DNA of 64,000 bases, taken from positions 124,001 through 188,000 of the forward strand of contig NZ_CP109078.1 of assembly GCF_035917455.1 (NCBI RefSeq), read 5' to 3'. Below are positions 53,619 to 61,400 of this stretch, piece by piece. Position numbers and translations under genes: made by a program. Every line of letters starts with the position of its first letter. Position 1 is the stretch's first letter. The DNA is from Micromonospora sp. NBC_01796 (GTDB lineage Bacteria > Actinomycetota > Actinomycetes > Mycobacteriales > Micromonosporaceae). The notes beneath the pieces are model-generated. The model was given only the letters and a program-made list of their open reading frames with translations, did not search any database and had not been told where the DNA came from.

Positions 53619-55423
53619 CGGATCACCCGCTGGCTCGGCAACCCCGGCTCGTCGGACCGATCCCCCGGACCGGCCGCGAGCGGTTCGTCGGGCGGATCCA
53701 CCGGACCGGCCGCGAACGGTTCGTCGGGTGCGTCGCGGGAGACCAACCGGCGGTACGCGGCGGAGCCGGCCAGGAGTTCCCGGTGTGTGCCGGCGTCGGC
53801 GACCCGCCCGTCGACCAGGTGGTACACGATGTCCGCCTGGTCGGCCAGGAGCGGTGACGTGCTGGTGACCAGGGTGGCGCGACCGGCACGGGCGGCCCGC
53901 AGCCGGGTGGCGACGGCGGCCTCGGTGTGCGCGTCGACCGCCGAGGTCGGTTCGACCGCCAGCAGCACCTCCGGGTCGGCCAGCAGCGCCCGCGCCAGGC
54001 GGACCCGCTGCCGCTGACCGCCGGAGAGGTTGCGCCCCTGCGCGTCGATGGTCGAGTCGAGCCCGTCCGGGGCGCCGAGGACGATGTCCTGTGCCACGGC
54101 GGCGTACACGGCCTGCATGATGGTGTCGTCGTTCCGGTCCCACCGGCCGGCGATCATGTCGCGCAGGGTGCCGGAGAAGAGGTCGGCCTCGTTCTCGGCG
54201 ACCAGGATCCGGTCCCGTACGCGGGCCGGGTCGAGGCGGTCGAGGCGGATCCCTCCCCAGGTCACGTCCGAGGCGACAAAACCGCCGAGGCGGTCGACGA
54301 CGGTCCCGGTCTCCGCCGGGCGGGCTCCGGCCAGTACGGTCAGCCGCCCCGGCGCCACCTCCACACCGGACACGGGGTCGCGCAGCACCGCGGGTGCCTC
54401 GGGCGGGCCCACGGTTGCGGCAGGAACCGTGGAGCCGGGCTCCATGGACAGGAAGCGGATCACCCGTCGGGCGGCGACCAGGCCACGGCTGAGGTCGAGC
54501 CCGCCCTCGATGAAGAAGTACACCGGCACGGCGAGGACCGCGACGTATCCGTAGACGGCGACCAGTTCGCCGACGGTGATGTCGCCCGCGGCGGCCGTCC
54601 GGGCGGCCAGCCAGGTCACCCCGGCGAGGAAGATCGCCGGCAGGCCGACCCCGAGAGCCTCGATCCAGCTCGTCACCGCACCGACCCGGTAGCCGTCGGC
54701 CTGCAACGTCCGCGAGCCCTGCCGGTAGCGCTCGGCGTACAACCGCTTGCCGCCGAGGCCACCGAGAACCCGCAGGCCGCCGACGATGTCGACCAGCCGG
54801 GCGGCCAGCGCGCCCTCCCGTTCCCGGTACACCATTCCGACCCGCTGCAACCGTCCCAGCAGCGGGCCGACCAGCACGGCGAGCAGCGGAACACCGAGCA
54901 GCACCACCACCGCGAGCAGCGGCGAGACGGAGAGCAGCAGCGCGGCGACCACGACGTACGTCATCACCGCCCCGACGCCGGGACCGGTGAGGGTCAGCAC
55001 CCGGCTGATCACCCAGACGTCACCGATGCCGATGGTGACCACCTCGCCGGCCGTGACCAGCCGGGGCAGCGCGGCACCGAGCCGGGTCGCCTGACCGACC
55101 ACCACCCGCACGGTACGGAAGGCCGCGTCCATCCGGATCCCGGTCATCGTCCGGTGCCGTAGCATGCCGACGAAGCCGTTCAGCACCCCGACGCCGAACA
55201 GTGCCGCCACCCACCCGACCAACGCACCGGTGTCCCGGGGCCGCAGTCCGTCGTCGATCGCCCGGCTGAGCAGGTACGGCGGCAGCGCCAGGCAGACCAT
55301 CCACACCGTGCCCAGCGACGCACCCGCGATCACCCGCCGCCACTGGCTGGTCACCAGCCACCACAGGTACCGCCCGGGACCGCGTACGTCCGGCTTCCCG
55401 GGATCCTCGTACGAGTGGGCCAT
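53615..55423 (-). CDS. ABC exporter subunit (TMD-NBD), first half of a heterodimer with degenerate Walker A
   Basis: 602 aa. Six helices precede a nucleotide-binding domain in which the Walker A region reads LTVLAGARPAETGTVVDRLGG, with no Gly-Lys-Ser/Thr, and the Walker B reads VLLAVEPTSAVD, with the Asp replaced by Val. The signature NLSGGQRQRVRLARAL is perfect. It therefore contributes a good signature but no functional Walker A site. With the downstream partner (degenerate signature, intact Walker A and B) it forms an asymmetric heterodimer. The ATG 55423 begins a normal first helix region. The substrate is unknown. Confidence 0.9.
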   Translation of the reverse strand: MAHSYEDPGKPDVRGPGRYLWWLVTSQWRRVIAGASLGTVWMVCLALPPYLLSRAIDDGLRPRDTGALVGWVAALFGVGVLNGFVGMLRHRTMTGIRMDAAFRTVRVVVGQATRLGAALPRLVTAGEVVTIGIGDVWVISRVLTLTGPGVGAVMTYVVVAALLLSVSPLLAVVVLLGVPLLAVLVGPLLGRLQRVGMVYREREGALAARLVDIVGGLRVLGGLGGKRLYAERYRQGSRTLQADGYRVGAVTSWIEALGVGLPAIFLAGVTWLAARTAAAGDITVGELVAVYGYVAVLAVPVYFFIEGGLDLSRGLVAARRVIRFLSMEPGSTVPAATVGPPEAPAVLRDPVSGVEVAPGRLTVLAGARPAETGTVVDRLGGFVASDVTWGGIRLDRLDPARVRDRILVAENEADLFSGTLRDMIAGRWDRNDDTIMQAVYAAVAQDIVLGAPDGLDSTIDAQGRNLSGGQRQRVRLARALLADPEVLLAVEPTSAVDAHTEAAVATRLRAARAGRATLVTSTSPLLADQADIVYHLVDGRVADAGTHRELLAGSAAYRRLVSRDAPDEPFAAGPVDPPDEPLAAGPGDRSDEPGLPSQRVIR

Positions 55424-55650
55424 CCTCGTACCCTATGGGCTTTGCGGACCCCGCTTCGGTGCCCTCGCGGCGGTGGGGCACGCGTCACCCGGACCGCTGC
55501 CGTTCCGGTCGCGAACCGGGCCATTCGGAAAGGTCAACTTCCGCAGGCCACCGCCCTGTCGTCGACCCACCCGGCGTGTCCGTCGCCGGTGATACAGTCC
55601 ACCGGCCTGACCGGCGAGGGGCCGAGCCGGCCGGTAACTGGGGAGGAAAC

Positions 55651-56526
55651 ATGGGAATCACGGCGGACGAGAGCAGTCGTCTCGCAGCGTTGCTGAGTAA
55701 GCACGCAGAGCATCTGGTGACCCGGTGGACGGAGATCGCCGCCGCATCGCTGCGCGGCCGGATGACCGAGGCCGAGCTGCGCCAGGAGGTGCAGGAACTG
55801 CACCGCACCCTGACCACCACCCTGGGTTACGGCCAGTTCGACCTGACCGTTGAGAGTGCAGCCGGACTGCGGGCCACGCTCGCGGATCTGTCCCGCACCC
55901 GGGCCCGGCAGGGTTTCACCGCCACCGAGACCGCGGTCAGCGTGTTCGCGCTGAAGGACGCGCTGCTCGACGTGCTGGACGTACGCGCCGGTGACCGGGA
56001 GACGTTGACGGCGTTCGTCGCGGCGTCGACCGTGGTGGACCAACTCGGCCTGTTCACCTTCGAGCAGTACACGAAGTCGCGGGAACGGCTGATCGCCGAC
56101 CAGACCGAGCAACTGCTGGAGCTGTCCACCCCGGTGGTCAAGCTCTGGGACGGCGTGGTCGCGATTCCGCTGGTCGGGACGCTGGACTCGGCACGGGCGC
56201 AGGTTGTCATGGAACGGCTCCTGCAGACCCTGGTCGACACCGGTTCCCCGTACGCGATCATCGACATCACCGGGGTGCCGGCGGTCGACACCCAGGTCGC
56301 GCAGCACATCCTCAAGACCGTGGTCGCCGCCCGGCTGATGGGCGCGGAGTGCATCATCTCCGGCATCCGCCCGCAGATCGCGCAGACCATCGTGGCGCTC
56401 GGCATCGAGTTCGGCGACATCGCCACCAAGTCGACGCTCGCCGACGCGCTGCGGCACGCGCTCCGGATGATCGACGCGTCCCGGCGGGCGACCGGCGCGG
56501 TGGCCACCGGCCACCGGAGCGCCTGA
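55651..56526 (+). CDS. rsbR: Stressosome co-antagonist RsbR-like (N-terminal globin-fold plus STAS)
   Basis: 291 aa from ATG 55651, which follows GGGGAGGAAAC. The N-terminal ~150 residues form the RsbR-type sensor region (WTEIAAASLRGRMTEAE..), then the ELSTPVVKLWDGVVAIPLVGTLD linker and a STAS domain. The regulatory positions are kept by motif: the Thr of DITGVPAVDT and of GIRPQIAQT correspond to the two phosphorylated Thr of Bacillus RsbR. It builds the stressosome shell together with RsbS and holds RsbT. The stop shares one base with the rsbS ATG. It starts the six-gene signalling operon. Confidence 0.88.
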   Translation: MGITADESSRLAALLSKHAEHLVTRWTEIAAASLRGRMTEAELRQEVQELHRTLTTTLGYGQFDLTVESAAGLRATLADLSRTRARQGFTATETAVSVFALKDALLDVLDVRAGDRETLTAFVAASTVVDQLGLFTFEQYTKSRERLIADQTEQLLELSTPVVKLWDGVVAIPLVGTLDSARAQVVMERLLQTLVDTGSPYAIIDITGVPAVDTQVAQHILKTVVAARLMGAECIISGIRPQIAQTIVALGIEFGDIATKSTLADALRHALRMIDASRRATGAVATGHRSA

Positions 56527-56975
56527 TGGACCGGGTACCGGTCCTCAAGATCGGTGACCTGCTCCTGGTCTCGATCCAGGTCGACATGGAGGACCAGACG
56601 GCCCTCGCCCTCCAGGAGGACCTGGCCGACCGGATCGTTGCGACCGGCTGCCACGGGGTCATCATCGACATCACCGCGATGGACATCGTCGACTCGTTCG
56701 TCGGCCGGATGCTCTCCACCATCGCGGGCATCGCCCGGGTGCTCGACGCGGAGACCGTGGTGGTCGGCATGCGACCCGCGGTGGCGATCACCCTGGTCGA
56801 GCTGGGACTGTCGCTGGACGGCATCCGTACCGCGCTGAACGTGGAGCGGGGCATGGAACTGCTGGCCCGTTCCCGGGCCGACGAGGCGGCGTACGAGGTC
56901 GACCCGTACCCGGCGGACGTCTGGGCGCTACCGGGAGGCCCGGACCTCGACACACCGACACCGACCGCCCCGTGA
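56526..56975 (+). CDS. rsbS: Stressosome antagonist RsbS
   Basis: 149 aa, a single STAS domain plus a short Asp/Pro-rich tail. VPVLKIGDLLLVSIQVDMEDQ and TAMDIVDSFVGRML match RsbS, and the Ser in VDSF corresponds to the residue phosphorylated by RsbT. The ATG 56526 overlaps the rsbR stop (TGATG). RsbS sequesters RsbT until stress; phosphorylation at this Ser releases it. Confidence 0.92.
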   Translation: MDRVPVLKIGDLLLVSIQVDMEDQTALALQEDLADRIVATGCHGVIIDITAMDIVDSFVGRMLSTIAGIARVLDAETVVVGMRPAVAITLVELGLSLDGIRTALNVERGMELLARSRADEAAYEVDPYPADVWALPGGPDLDTPTPTAP

Positions 56976-57397
56976 CCGGCGGCTCCGATCCGGGCACCGC
57001 CCAGGTCGTGACGATCAGCTCGGACGGGGACGTGGTCCGGGTACGTCAACTCGTCCGCACCGCCGCCGTCACGGTCAAGCTGTCCCTGGTCGACCAGACG
57101 AAACTGGTAACCGCCGCGAGCGAACTCGGCCGGAACACCCTCGTGTACGGCGGCGGCGGGGCCGCCGAGGTCAGCTTCGTCGACAGCGGTCGACGCAGGG
57201 GCGTACGGGTCGTGTTCTCCGACGACGGCCCCGGCATCGCCGACCTGGACCTCGCTCTCACCGACGGTTACACCTCGGGCGGTGGGCTCGGGTTGGGGCT
57301 CAGCGGAGCCCGGCGCCTGGTCGACGAGTTCGAGATCGACACCGGGGCCGGTCGCGGCACCAGGGTGACCATCACCAAGTGGGCCCGGTCGACGTGA
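56972..57397 (+). CDS. rsbT: Stressosome switch kinase RsbT
   Basis: 141 aa from GTG 56972, overlapping the rsbS stop (GTGA). It is an HATPase-fold kinase: N-box VTAASELGRNTLVYGGGG, G1 FSDDGPGIADL and G2 GGLGLGLSGARRLVDEFEI. RsbT phosphorylates RsbS and RsbR, leaves the stressosome and activates its partner phosphatase; here that is presumably the receiver-PP2C protein at the end of the operon. The stop overlaps the next gene by GTGA. Confidence 0.92.
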   Translation: MTGGSDPGTAQVVTISSDGDVVRVRQLVRTAAVTVKLSLVDQTKLVTAASELGRNTLVYGGGGAAEVSFVDSGRRRGVRVVFSDDGPGIADLDLALTDGYTSGGGLGLGLSGARRLVDEFEIDTGAGRGTRVTITKWARST

Positions 57398-58407
57398 ACG
57401 GCGACGACCGGCTGACCGACGACGGGGTCTGGTTCCGGGTCGAGGAGCCGGGCACGATCGGTACGGTCCGGCGGGCCACCGAACAACTCGGCGTGCGGGT
57501 CGGCCTGGACAAGGGCCGGGTCGACGCGCTCGCGATCGTGGTGACCGAACTGGCCACCAACCTGGTCAAGCACGCCGACGACGGGCTGCTCCTGATCCGC
57601 CCGGCACGGGCCGAGAAGATCGCCGGGGTGGAACTCGTCGCGGTCGACTCCGGCCCCGGCATGGCCGACGTGGCGAAGTCGTCGCGGGACGGGCACTCGA
57701 CCGCCGGTTCGCTCGGCATCGGACTGGGCGCGATCCTGCGGCAGTCGACCTGGGTCGACGTGTTCTCGACGCCCGGCCGGGGCACGGTGACGGTCGCCCG
57801 GGTCTGGCCGGCGGAACAGCCCGAACCGATCTGGACCGCCGGGATCAGCCGCCCGATGACCGGCGAGCAGTCGTGCGGCGACGGGTACGCCGTACGGGTC
57901 GTCGACGGTCGGCGGCAGGTGCTGGTCTGCGACGGGCTCGGCCACGGGCCGCTGGCGGCGATGGCGGCGCAGGCCGCCGTACACGCCTTCCACTCCGCCC
58001 CGGTGGGGCCACCGTCGGCGGTCCTGGAGTACCTGCACCGGTCGATCTCCCACACCCGTGGTGCCGCCGCCGCGGTCGCCGAACTCGTCCCGGACGCCAA
58101 CCTGGTCCGGTACGCCGGGCTCGGCAACATCGCCGGGTTCGTGGCGGACGGCGATGAGCGACGCGGACTGGTGTCCCTGCCCGGAATCGTCGGCCACCAG
58201 CGCCGGACGTTACGCGACTTCGAGTATCCGTTGCCGGACGACGCGAACCTGGTCATGCACAGCGACGGGGTGACCGACCGGTGGCGGCTGACGGACTATC
58301 CGGGGCTGCAACGCCGCTCCCCGCAGGTGATCGCCGCGACACTGCTGCGGGACGCGGGCGTACGCCGGGACGATGCCTGCGTACTCGTCGCCCGGACCCG
58401 ACCATGA
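57394..58407 (+). CDS. HATPase-SpoIIE phosphatase fusion (RsbX-like feedback phosphatase)
   Basis: 337 aa from GTG 57394, chosen because it overlaps the rsbT stop as GTGA, as elsewhere in this operon; a GTG five codons earlier is possible. The N-terminal HATPase domain has N-box VTELATNLVKHADDG, VDSGPGMADV and GSLGIGLGAIL. The C-terminal SpoIIE/PP2C domain keeps metal ligands in VLVCDGLGHGPLA and LVMHSDGVTDRW. RsbX-type phosphatases dephosphorylate RsbR and RsbS and reset the stressosome. The fused kinase-fold domain suggests an RsbT-like sensing role in the same protein. Confidence 0.87.
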   Translation: MNGDDRLTDDGVWFRVEEPGTIGTVRRATEQLGVRVGLDKGRVDALAIVVTELATNLVKHADDGLLLIRPARAEKIAGVELVAVDSGPGMADVAKSSRDGHSTAGSLGIGLGAILRQSTWVDVFSTPGRGTVTVARVWPAEQPEPIWTAGISRPMTGEQSCGDGYAVRVVDGRRQVLVCDGLGHGPLAAMAAQAAVHAFHSAPVGPPSAVLEYLHRSISHTRGAAAAVAELVPDANLVRYAGLGNIAGFVADGDERRGLVSLPGIVGHQRRTLRDFEYPLPDDANLVMHSDGVTDRWRLTDYPGLQRRSPQVIAATLLRDAGVRRDDACVLVARTRP

Positions 58408-59765
58408 CCGACACCGGCACACCGCTGCTGCGGATGGCGCTGCGTACCGAGTCGGACGTGTTCGTGGTGCGTCAACGCGGCCGGGAGGTGGCCGCCGCCG
58501 TCGGTTTCGAGCACCAGGACCAGGTACGGCTGGCCACCGCGCTGAGCGAGATCGGCCGCTATCTGCTGGGCGCCGTCCGTACGCCGACCCGCAGCGAGGT
58601 GGTGTTCTCGGTCGAGGTCGACGCGGAGGCGGTACTGGTCATCGAGGTCACCACCGGCGTGACGGCCGGTACGTCCCAGCGGGAACTGTCGCAGGCGCTG
58701 GCCGTGGCCCGGCTCGTCGACACGTTCGCGGTACGGCAGGACGGGACGACGGCGGTCATCCGGATGTCCCGGCGCATCCCCGCGTCGGCCGGTCCGCTCA
58801 CTCCCGCCCGACTGGCGGTGGTACGCGACAAGCTCGGCACCTCGGTCGCCCGTACGCCGCTGGACGAGATGGCCGAGCAGAACGAGCAGTTGCTCGCGGC
58901 CCTGGAGCAGGCGCGGGCCCAGCGCGACGAACTCGCCCGGCTCAACGACGAGCTCAGCGAGACCAACCAGGGGGTGTTGGCGCTCTACACCCAGCTCTCC
59001 GAGGAACTCGACGAGACGAACCGGGGCGTGGTCGCCCTGCACGCCGAGTTGGAGGACCGCTCGGTGCGGTTGCGGGCGGCGAGCGAGGCAAAAACCCGGT
59101 TCCTGGCCAACGCCAGTCACGAGTTGCGGGCGCCGGTGACCGCGGTGATCGGGCTGTCCCGGCTGCTGGTCGACCCGTCCTCGGATCCGCTCACCGGCGA
59201 GCAGCAGCAACAGATAGAGCTGATCCGTGGTTCGGCGGTCGACCTGTTGGCGCTGGTCAACGACCTGCTCGACCTGGCCAAGGCGGAGTCCGGCACGATC
59301 GAGCCGACCTGGTCCGACATCGAACTCCGGGCCGTTTTCGGCCAGTTGCGCGGTACGGCACGCGCGCTCGCCACCCGGCCCGAGGTCGAGTTGGTGGTGG
59401 TCGAGCCCGACCCGTCGGCCGTGATCCGCTCGGACGAGGTCCTGCTGACCCATGTGCTGCGTAACCTGCTGCACAACGGGCTCAAGTTCACCGAACGGGG
59501 GGAGGTGCGGATGACCGCCGAGAACGACGGGCAGACCTGGGCGCTGCGGGTCAGCGACACCGGCATCGGCATCGCACCCGAACTTCAGGAACGGATCTTC
59601 GAGGAGTTCTACCAGGTGCCGGGCCGGTCGCCGGGCGGCACCGGGCTCGGGCTCCCCTACGCCCGCCGGCTGGCCACCCTGCTCGGCGGCACCCTCGACG
59701 TCGAGAGGACCCCCGGCGCGGGCAGCGCCTTCACCGTCCGTCTACCCGTACGACCGATGCCATGA
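58404..59765 (+). CDS. Hybrid sensor kinase: HATPase-like domain, coiled coil, HisKA and HATPase
   Basis: 453 aa from ATG 58404, overlapping the previous stop (ATGA). An N-terminal RsbT/RsbW-like HATPase domain (about 1-135) is followed by a long coiled coil (EQNEQLLAALEQARAQRDEL, then EELDETNRGVVALHAELEDR), a HisKA domain with the phospho-His in FLANASHELRAPVTAVIG and a catalytic HATPase domain (LLTHVLRNLLHNGLKFTE, DTGIGIAPEL, GGTGLGL). There is no transmembrane helix, so it is cytoplasmic. It likely phosphorylates the receiver domain of the next protein and may be set by the stressosome. Confidence 0.9.
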   Translation: MTDTGTPLLRMALRTESDVFVVRQRGREVAAAVGFEHQDQVRLATALSEIGRYLLGAVRTPTRSEVVFSVEVDAEAVLVIEVTTGVTAGTSQRELSQALAVARLVDTFAVRQDGTTAVIRMSRRIPASAGPLTPARLAVVRDKLGTSVARTPLDEMAEQNEQLLAALEQARAQRDELARLNDELSETNQGVLALYTQLSEELDETNRGVVALHAELEDRSVRLRAASEAKTRFLANASHELRAPVTAVIGLSRLLVDPSSDPLTGEQQQQIELIRGSAVDLLALVNDLLDLAKAESGTIEPTWSDIELRAVFGQLRGTARALATRPEVELVVVEPDPSAVIRSDEVLLTHVLRNLLHNGLKFTERGEVRMTAENDGQTWALRVSDTGIGIAPELQERIFEEFYQVPGRSPGGTGLGLPYARRLATLLGGTLDVERTPGAGSAFTVRLPVRPMP

Positions 59766-61321
59766 CCGCGCCGGACCAGAGGGCATCCGACGCCACGATC
59801 CTGGTCGTCGACGACCGGGCCGCGAAGCGTTACCTGCTGGTGAGCTGGCTGACCCGGGCCGGGTTCACGGTGATCCAGGCCGACAGCGGCGCGGCGGCGC
59901 TGGCCCGGATGGAGCACGAGGACGTCGACCTGATCGTGCTCGACGTGCGGCTCGGCGACATGACCGGGTTCGAGGTCAGTGAACGGATCAAGGCCGATCC
60001 GCGTTGGGCGTCCCGGCCGGTGATCCACGTGTCCGCGCACGCGGTCGACGTCGGGGACCGGATCCAGGGCCTCACCCGGGGCGCGGACGCGTACCTGGTG
60101 GAGCCGATCGAGCCGGACGAGCTGATCGCCACCACCCACGCCGCGCTGCGGTACTACCGGGCCCGGCGCCGGGCCGAGCTGCTCGCCGCCCGCCTCGCCC
60201 GGCTCGCCGAGACCACGCTCGCGGTCAACTCCGCCCCCACCCTGGTCCAGCTCCTCACCGCAGCCGTGGCCGGGGCCGCGCAGATCTTCGGTACGGGCGC
60301 GGTTGTCGCCGCGCAGAACACCGACGGCGAACGGCTGATCGCCACCACCACCGAGCCCGGCACCCCGGTGACGATCCAGTCGTGGCCGGTCGACCCGAGT
60401 CCGGTTCCGGTCGGCGTCGCCCTGCGCACCGAACCGCCCACCGCGTGGCCGTTGCTCACCGGGGCGGAGGAGCGGATCGCGGTGGCCACCGCGCGACTGC
60501 GCGACGACCGGCCGGGAGTGCAGATCGCCGTACCGGACTCGGCCCTGGCCGCCGAGTCCATCGTGCTCAGTCAGCTCGTGCAGGCGCTCGCCGCGGCGGT
60601 CGAGGCGCAGCGCTCGTACGACCAGGAGCACCGGATCGCGGTGACGCTGCAACGCAGCCTGCTGCCCCGTACGCTGCCCCGGATCGAGGGCCTGGATCTC
60701 GCGGTCCGCTACGAGCCGGCGAGCGCGCAGACCGAGGTCGGTGGCGACTTCTACGAACTCGCGATGATCGACGGCAGGCTCCTGGTGGCGATCGGCGACG
60801 TGGCGGGCCACTCACTGCACGCGGCGACCGTGATGGCCGAACTCCGGCACGCCATCCGGGCGTACGCGGTGGAGGGGCATCCGCCGGGCGCCATCGTCGC
60901 GCGGGTCGACAAACTCGTGCGTACGCTCCTGCCGGGCGAGTTCGCCACGCTCTGCGTGCTGACCCTCGAACCCGACACGGGCAGAATCCGGCTCGCCAGC
61001 GCCGGCCACCTGCCGGCTCTGCTGGTCACCGAAGGCGGCGCCACCACCTTCGTCGAGCACACGGCGACCCTGCTCGGCGTACGCGCGAACCGCCCCGACG
61101 ACCTGGAACTCGTCCTCCCACCCGGCGCGACCCTGGTCCTCTACACCGACGGCCTGATCGAACGCCGCGACATCGACATCGACCTCCGGATGCTGGCCCT
61201 CGCCGCCACCGCCGCCCCGGTCGACGCCAACCTCGACCACTTCTGCGGCCGCCTCCTCACCAACCTCGCCCCCCCAGAAATAACCGACGACATAGCCGTA
61301 GTAGCCCTCCGCCGCCACTGA
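59762..61321 (+). CDS. Receiver-GAF-PP2C (SpoIIE-type) phosphatase
   Basis: 519 aa from ATG 59762, overlapping the kinase stop (ATGA). Receiver domain: phospho-Asp in LIVLDVRLGDMTGF (about residue 62), Ser in IHVSAHA. A GAF domain (about 150-280) follows, then a PP2C-type phosphatase with the metal-binding motifs VGGDFYELAMIDGRLLVAIG, DVAGHSLHAATVMAELR and LYTDGLIERRD. It fills the role of RsbU: activated by phosphorylation or by RsbT, it would dephosphorylate an anti-anti-sigma factor and free a stress sigma factor. The target is not encoded in the window. It is the last gene of the operon. Confidence 0.92.
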   Translation: MTAPDQRASDATILVVDDRAAKRYLLVSWLTRAGFTVIQADSGAAALARMEHEDVDLIVLDVRLGDMTGFEVSERIKADPRWASRPVIHVSAHAVDVGDRIQGLTRGADAYLVEPIEPDELIATTHAALRYYRARRRAELLAARLARLAETTLAVNSAPTLVQLLTAAVAGAAQIFGTGAVVAAQNTDGERLIATTTEPGTPVTIQSWPVDPSPVPVGVALRTEPPTAWPLLTGAEERIAVATARLRDDRPGVQIAVPDSALAAESIVLSQLVQALAAAVEAQRSYDQEHRIAVTLQRSLLPRTLPRIEGLDLAVRYEPASAQTEVGGDFYELAMIDGRLLVAIGDVAGHSLHAATVMAELRHAIRAYAVEGHPPGAIVARVDKLVRTLLPGEFATLCVLTLEPDTGRIRLASAGHLPALLVTEGGATTFVEHTATLLGVRANRPDDLELVLPPGATLVLYTDGLIERRDIDIDLRMLALAATAAPVDANLDHFCGRLLTNLAPPEITDDIAVVALRRH

Positions 61322-61337
61322 CCCTCCCGGATCACGC

Positions 61338-61400
61338 CGTTGATCATGAAGTTAGGTACGCGATCAGGGCCTCGGCGGCGCGCTAACTTCATGATCGACG
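61338..61400. repeat. Palindromic repeat GTTGATCATGAAGTTAG, copy 2
   Basis: Arms CGTTGATCATGAAGTTAG (61338-61355) and its complement at 61383-61400, with one mismatch and a 27-base loop that differs from copy 1 at 8873-8934. It lies between convergent genes and its right arm supplies the TGA stop of the 460-aa membrane protein. It may also end transcription. Confidence 0.82.
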
